A stretch of 64,000 nucleotides of DNA from Palaeococcus ferrophilus DSM 13482. Its GTDB lineage: Archaea; Methanobacteriota_B; Thermococci; Thermococcales; Thermococcaceae. The notes below the pieces were generated by a model. The model made no database searches and was not told the DNA's origin. It was given only the letters and a program-made list of their open reading frames with translations. The stretch covers positions 62,001-126,000 of the forward strand of contig NZ_LANF01000018.1 of the NCBI RefSeq assembly GCF_000966265.1, given 5' to 3'. Below are positions 60,856 to 64,000 of the stretch, piece by piece (the first letter of the stretch is position 1; every line of letters starts with the position of its first letter). A program made the position numbers and the translations under genes.

Positions 60856-61107
60856 TCACTCAACCTGCTCGAGGGCCCCGAGAACTTCCCAGATGATTGT
60901 TCTCGTGTGAAGGGGCATGTTGGGGTCCTCGCTTATCTCCTCGAGGATGGCTATCGCGTCGGCGGCCCTGACCTTGGGCTCGACGCTCTCGTCGAGGAGG
61001 CGCTCTATGGCCTGTTCGGCGGCCCTTCTTATGTTCCTGGGAACGACGGTGTCCTGGACAACCTGTTCCTTGAGAACCTGCACAATCTGCCCTATCAGCT
61101 CGCTCAT
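60856..61107 (-). CDS. UPF0147 family protein
   Basis: About 83 residues, all helical and acidic, with IGQIVQVLKEQVVQDTVVPRNI at the N-terminus (shown in part) and DPNMPLHTRTIIWE near the end. These match the small archaeal UPF0147 family of unknown function. Its promoter carries a palindrome resembling the Phr heat-shock operators of cdc48 and hsp20, so it may be heat-induced. GGGGGTGATAG precedes the ATG. Confidence 0.87.
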   Translation of the reverse strand: MSELIGQIVQVLKEQVVQDTVVPRNIRRAAEQAIERLLDESVEPKVRAADAIAILEEISEDPNMPLHTRTIIWEVLGALEQVE

Positions 61108-61120
61108 TCTATCACCCCCT

Positions 61121-61161
61121 TTTAGTAAGAATTAGTTACTAAAGTGTTCCCACTTTAAATT
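61121..61161 (-). promoter_or_regulatory. UPF0147 promoter with Phr-like operator
   Basis: On the minus strand the TATA AATTTAAAG (about 61152-61160) is followed by a 23-bp site (61121-61143): TTTAGTAAC, then TAATT, then CTTACTAAA. TTTAGTAA and TTACTAAA form a perfect inverted repeat. Length, half-sites and position over the expected transcript start match the cdc48 and hsp20 sites, although TGGTAA is here TCTTAC. Confidence 0.55.
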
Positions 61162-61203
61162 GAACCCTGGTAGCTAAAAAGGTTTCGGTGAAAAGGAAAA
61201 GGT

Positions 61204-62352
61204 TCAGAGCCATCTTGGCTCCAGTCCAGCCCACATCCTCATCTTCTCGTAGGCTATGATCCTCGGTATGTTCGGCATGTCCTTTGGTCCCGGGTTCTTC
61301 ATATAGAAGGCGTTGACCTCGTAGATTGGACCGAACTGACCTTTTTCAATAGCGATCTTTCCGAGTCTGGCAAGGTCAACGAGGAGACCGGCTAAAGCAG
61401 GGCTGTCGTTTATCCTCCCGTTTATGATCAGCTCGTCAATCGCTCCGTTGAAGCTTACGTATTCGATGTGCATGGCTATGAACTTCCTGTCGCCGAGGGG
61501 CTCGAGGAAGCCCGTGGGCTTGATGTAGTGTGGGGCATCGTAACCGAGGAGATCCATAACGATGGAGCTCTTGGTGAACTCCTTGCTCTTGTTCCTCTCC
61601 TTATCGGTTAGAGCCAGAAAGTCGTTGTTTCCTCCGATGTTGAACTGGGCAACGTCCTTGACGTAGCGGTTCCTCTGGGCGAGGTGGGCGAGAACGTCGG
61701 CGGTGAGCGGCGTGGCGCCCGTCGCTCCGTCGTCACCGAAAACCGCTAGCCTGCTCTCCTTCGCGAGCTCGGCAAACACGGGGTCGTTGGCTATGAGGGT
61801 GGGTATGGCGTTCACGAAGGCCGCCCCGCCGACCTCCTTCGCGTATTTGGCCGCTGCATAAACGTAAACCTGGGTTGCCGTGAAGCGCTCCTTCCTGTTC
61901 TCGTCGAGGGCCCTCTCAAGCTCCTCCCTGCTCTCGAAGGGGACGAAGGCCTCCGTGGTGCAGACGTTTATGAACACATCGGGCTTGAGCTCCTTCCACT
62001 CTTCCACGAGGTGGTCTATAGCTTCCCTGAGCGTCATTTTGTCCTCAAGTCCCTCCGCCTTGAGGGGCAGGTTCCTGAGGCTCCCGAGGTGGATGCCCTT
62101 TCTCACGACGATGCCTTTGAGGCTCTCGGGCGCGTTATCATCGTAGAGCTTAACGACCTCGTAGAGGCTCTTCCCTATCTTGTTGGAATCAACATCGTAT
62201 GAACCGACGATTTCAACGTCCTCAACCTTTATGGGGAGCTCGTTGGCGAGGGGAACTCCGTAGTAGCCGAGCTCACCTTTTTTTATCTTCTCAAGGCCGC
62301 TCGCAAAGATGCTGGCGACGTAGCCCTGTCCGAGTATGACAACCTTCACCAT
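61204..62352 (-). CDS. Myo-inositol-1-phosphate synthase
   Basis: About 382 residues. The NAD-binding VVILGQGYVASIFASG opens the protein, and the catalytic core includes GDDGATGATPLT, QFNIGGNNDF and SSIVMDLLGYD. It converts glucose-6-phosphate to inositol-1-phosphate for phospholipids and the thermoprotectant di-myo-inositol phosphate, and is heat- or salt-induced in relatives. The ATG at 62352 follows GGTGATGAAT. Two inverted repeats lie in its promoter. Confidence 0.93.
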   Translation of the reverse strand: MVKVVILGQGYVASIFASGLEKIKKGELGYYGVPLANELPIKVEDVEIVGSYDVDSNKIGKSLYEVVKLYDDNAPESLKGIVVRKGIHLGSLRNLPLKAEGLEDKMTLREAIDHLVEEWKELKPDVFINVCTTEAFVPFESREELERALDENRKERFTATQVYVYAAAKYAKEVGGAAFVNAIPTLIANDPVFAELAKESRLAVFGDDGATGATPLTADVLAHLAQRNRYVKDVAQFNIGGNNDFLALTDKERNKSKEFTKSSIVMDLLGYDAPHYIKPTGFLEPLGDRKFIAMHIEYVSFNGAIDELIINGRINDSPALAGLLVDLARLGKIAIEKGQFGPIYEVNAFYMKNPGPKDMPNIPRIIAYEKMRMWAGLEPRWL

Positions 62353-62369
62353 ATTCATCACCTGTCTTC

Positions 62370-62419
62370 AACTATTTTACATTTATTAAATAGTTTTCGG
62401 TGCAATAATATTTTGCACC
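62370..62419 (-). promoter_or_regulatory. Two inverted repeats in the inositol-phosphate synthase promoter
   Basis: AACTATTT (62370-62377) and AAATAGTT (62388-62395) are a perfect 8-bp repeat around a 10-bp AT-rich spacer that holds the likely TATA. GGTGCAA (62399-62405) and TTGCACC (62413-62419) are a perfect 7-bp repeat with a 7-bp spacer just upstream of the BRE/TATA, where an activator would sit. Confidence 0.5.
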
Positions 62420-62470
62420 TGATAAGCTTTTTGGTCCGTGAATCATATATAACACTTTCGGTGATATACT

Positions 62471-63214
62471 TTATGTCAGGTCGCCGCAGGCGCACCTGTA
62501 CTCGTGGGCCACATCCAGAATCTCCTCGAAGCCTTCCCCATTCCGAGCCGAGATAAAAAGGACGCGAACGGGGGCGGAAACCTCCGGAAGGAATGAGCAG
62601 AGTCTGTATGCGGTGTATGCTCCCATGGGGGGCTCAAACTTCAGACGGGCCGTTAGGTAGTTCATATCCTCGAGAAAACGCCGGTAGTGCTCGATGTCCC
62701 CCACGGTGTCCAGCTTGTTGAGGACGGGAACTGTGGTGGCCCCGAGGCGCATCTCCATCATGAGCGCGAAAAAGCGGACGAAGCAGAAGTCCTGAGGCCT
62801 TTTGAGTATCTCGGGCGAGAATAAGTAGAACACGAGGGGTTCGTGGAGGTTTCCCACGAGCTCAACACCAAATTCGTGGAAGAGGAAGCTCTCCATCTGG
62901 CCGGGTGTGTCAACGAGCACGTAGTCCCTCTCTCCTTCGAGCTCTCCTATTTTTCCGGCAAGCTCCGAAACCCGCGGGCGGAGGCGCTCGTAGCTCTCCA
63001 CTATCGCACCGTTTGGCCCGTAACCCTCTTTCATAAGGTCCTCCACAGTTATAAACTCCCTGACATCTATATCGGCCCGGTACGGGAGCCTCTTAACCCC
63101 CGTGTCCAGGTTAACGTATCCCACGGTGTAACCTTCTCCTTCGAGGTAGCGCCCGAAAGCTGCGGTGGTCGTTGTCTTACCACTCCCTGCGGTTCCGGTG
63201 AAGAATATCGCCAT
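62471..63214 (-). CDS. GPN-loop GTPase
   Basis: About 247 residues. It has P-loop GTAGSGKT at about 7-14, the GPN-insertion GYGPNGAI near 64-71, G3 VDTPGQ, and NKLD. Archaeal GPN GTPases such as Pyrococcus PAB0955 dimerise; eukaryotic relatives assemble RNA polymerase II. The C-terminus has a Cys pair (CACG). G-rich sequence precedes the ATG. Confidence 0.9.
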   Translation of the reverse strand: MAIFFTGTAGSGKTTTTAAFGRYLEGEGYTVGYVNLDTGVKRLPYRADIDVREFITVEDLMKEGYGPNGAIVESYERLRPRVSELAGKIGELEGERDYVLVDTPGQMESFLFHEFGVELVGNLHEPLVFYLFSPEILKRPQDFCFVRFFALMMEMRLGATTVPVLNKLDTVGDIEHYRRFLEDMNYLTARLKFEPPMGAYTAYRLCSFLPEVSAPVRVLFISARNGEGFEEILDVAHEYRCACGDLT

Positions 63215-63586
63215 GTTCCCCCCACACCACTCTACACAGGGCCGCTTATGAACTTTTCCGCAGTGGGCCGTGGTTCCAATAGCGCACCCCCTGGAGAAAC
63301 ACGGTGCGTTCCCGGCTCAAAAATGGGGAACCCGTGGTGGGAATGGTAACGTATTGGTTTACGAGAATACAGCGTTTATCGTGCCCGCTCTTCGGCCCGG
63401 GTGCTCCCTTTTCCAGCGGCTTGTGGGATATTTTTGAACATTTTAAGAACCAACCAAAAGCCTATATACTTTGGGGGCATTATATTAATCATAAATGTGT
63501 AACGCGTGAGGGGCCCCTGTCCTTTTTTATTCTGTGGCTGTTCGAATGCCACGGCTGGGGACTCTTCTTGCGTTGGGGGTGTAGCT
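63215..63586 (+). promoter_or_regulatory. Intergenic region with promoter of the final secreted-protein gene
   Basis: 372 bp with no convincing ORF. A plus-strand BRE/TATA (CCAAAAGCC then TATATACTTT at 63462-63472) should start transcription near 63493, leaving a leader of about 95 nt. The leader is T- and GC-rich; no riboswitch class is recognised. The first 220 bp show nothing clear beyond the divergent minus-strand leader of the GPN GTPase. Confidence 0.45.
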
Positions 63587-64000
63587 ATGCGAAAGGCTAC
63601 TATTATGCTGGTGTACCTTCTTCTGGCCTCGTACCTAAACGTGGGTTTTGTTGGGTTTGCACCCGTGAGTGCGGGGGGAAACGTTGTTTTTTCCGACGAC
63701 TTCAACGATAACAGCCTCGATACCTCCAAGTGGACGGAGGATGTCGTTGGGGGCGGGAACTCTTACACCGAGGCCAACGGTGAGGCGGAGTTCGTCGTCT
63801 TTGGCCACTATGGGTGGGACTCCGGGCACGCCCTTCTGAGGAGCAGGAGCATACATCTGAACAACTGGAGCTCGATAACCCTCTCCGGAAGGTGGAAGTT
63901 TACCGACCCGGGAACGGCCGAGATGCTCGTGAGGGTAGAGGATTTAAACTCCAGCAACTTCGTGGGGGTTCACTACGTAAGCTGGCCGAGCGAGCAGGTC
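63587..64000 (+). CDS. Secreted beta-sandwich (concanavalin-A-like) protein, 3' end outside window
   Basis: 138 codons without stop reach the window edge. A signal peptide (RKATIMLVYLLLASYLNVGF...VSA) is followed by VVFSDDFNDNSLDTSKW, a common opening of lectin- or glucanase-like jelly-roll domains, then GEAEFVVFGH and repeated beta-strand patterns with Trp residues. The full protein is probably a large cell-surface or carbohydrate-binding protein. GGGGGTG lies five bases before the ATG. Confidence 0.65.
   Translation, partial: MRKATIMLVYLLLASYLNVGFVGFAPVSAGGNVVFSDDFNDNSLDTSKWTEDVVGGGNSYTEANGEAEFVVFGHYGWDSGHALLRSRSIHLNNWSSITLSGRWKFTDPGTAEMLVRVEDLNSSNFVGVHYVSWPSEQV

Noticed and set aside
63304-63711. 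135-codon plus-strand ORF before the final gene
   Set aside because: It starts upstream of the predicted promoter and overlaps the signal-peptide gene at 63587 in another frame; no domain is visible.

Overview
The window looks like a chromosome segment of a hyperthermophilic euryarchaeon of the order Thermococcales, most likely a Thermococcus. The case rests on gene content: archaeal CheF in a chemotaxis operon, archaeal ribosomal proteins S19e, L31e, L39e and LX, aIF6, prefoldin alpha, a CDC48/VAT ATPase and small heat-shock protein with Phr-type operators, ADP-forming acyl-CoA synthetase, AsnRS, PDCD5, a KEOPS Cgi121 subunit and myo-inositol-1-phosphate synthase. TATA/BRE promoters and GGTGA or GGAGGTG ribosome sites recur, and I used the ribosome sites to choose starts. 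Genes are dense and mostly GC-rich, with a few clearly AT-rich accessory islands.

Layout. 1-3.2 kb: the end of a prepilin-peptidase-like membrane protein, a C/D box guide sRNA candidate, a HAD phosphatase, Pcm and a zinc-ribbon protein. 3.2-16.7 kb: the taxis locus. The minus-strand operon reads cheR-cheY-cheB-cheA-cheC-cheC-MCP-cheD-(membrane coiled-coil protein)-cheF; a second receptor and cheW diverge on the plus strand. Together these give receptors, the CheA/CheW kinase complex, adaptation enzymes, CheC phosphatases and the CheF link to the archaellum. 16.8-23.2 kb: a membrane-anchored wHTH protein, a PAPS-reductase-like enzyme fused to a ferredoxin domain, a KaiC-like protein without a P-loop, an MTA/SAH-deaminase-type amidohydrolase, a possible 25-codon ORF and AsnRS.

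23.2-25.8 kb is an AT-rich island: an Mrr-like nuclease ORF and a zinc-ribbon partner in overlapping frames, bounded by short inverted repeats, a GC-rich structured element and a decayed tRNA-Arg(UCU). 25.9-31.4 kb: YhbY-S19e, a second AT-rich insertion (TIM-barrel-like protein plus a membrane-anchored surface protein), PDCD5, a PP-loop protein and a GalE-type epimerase. 31.4-33.1 kb: a SipW-like signal peptidase joined in frame to a secreted protein, next to a small secreted relative; this is a candidate TasA/AbpA-type filament locus. 33.3-36.6 kb: prefoldin and a translation operon, then an MFS transporter. 36.8-42.4 kb: aminotransferase, 2,3-BPG-type phosphoglycerate mutase, CDC48, Hsp20 and a DUF835 protein.

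42.6-46.8 kb: methylmalonyl-CoA epimerase, MeaB and the B12-binding mutase subunit, then DUF4443-pyrF-PUA-ribL. 46.9-50.0 kb: a cell-division and segregation block (two RHH proteins, ParA, FtsZ) and Cgi121. 50.2-55.95 kb: aminotransferase, TMEM165/GDT1 half-protein, two MFS transporters, small membrane proteins and a frameshifted cysteine-synthase-like gene. 55.96-64 kb: ADP-forming acyl-CoA synthetase subunits, two-subunit fumarase, a class II aldolase, UPF0147, inositol-phosphate synthase, a GPN GTPase and the start of a secreted beta-rich protein running off the end.

Three reading-frame breaks lie at or beside homopolymers (about 24.0, 32.1 and 53.34 kb). They may be biology (decay, slippage, fusion) or base-call errors.
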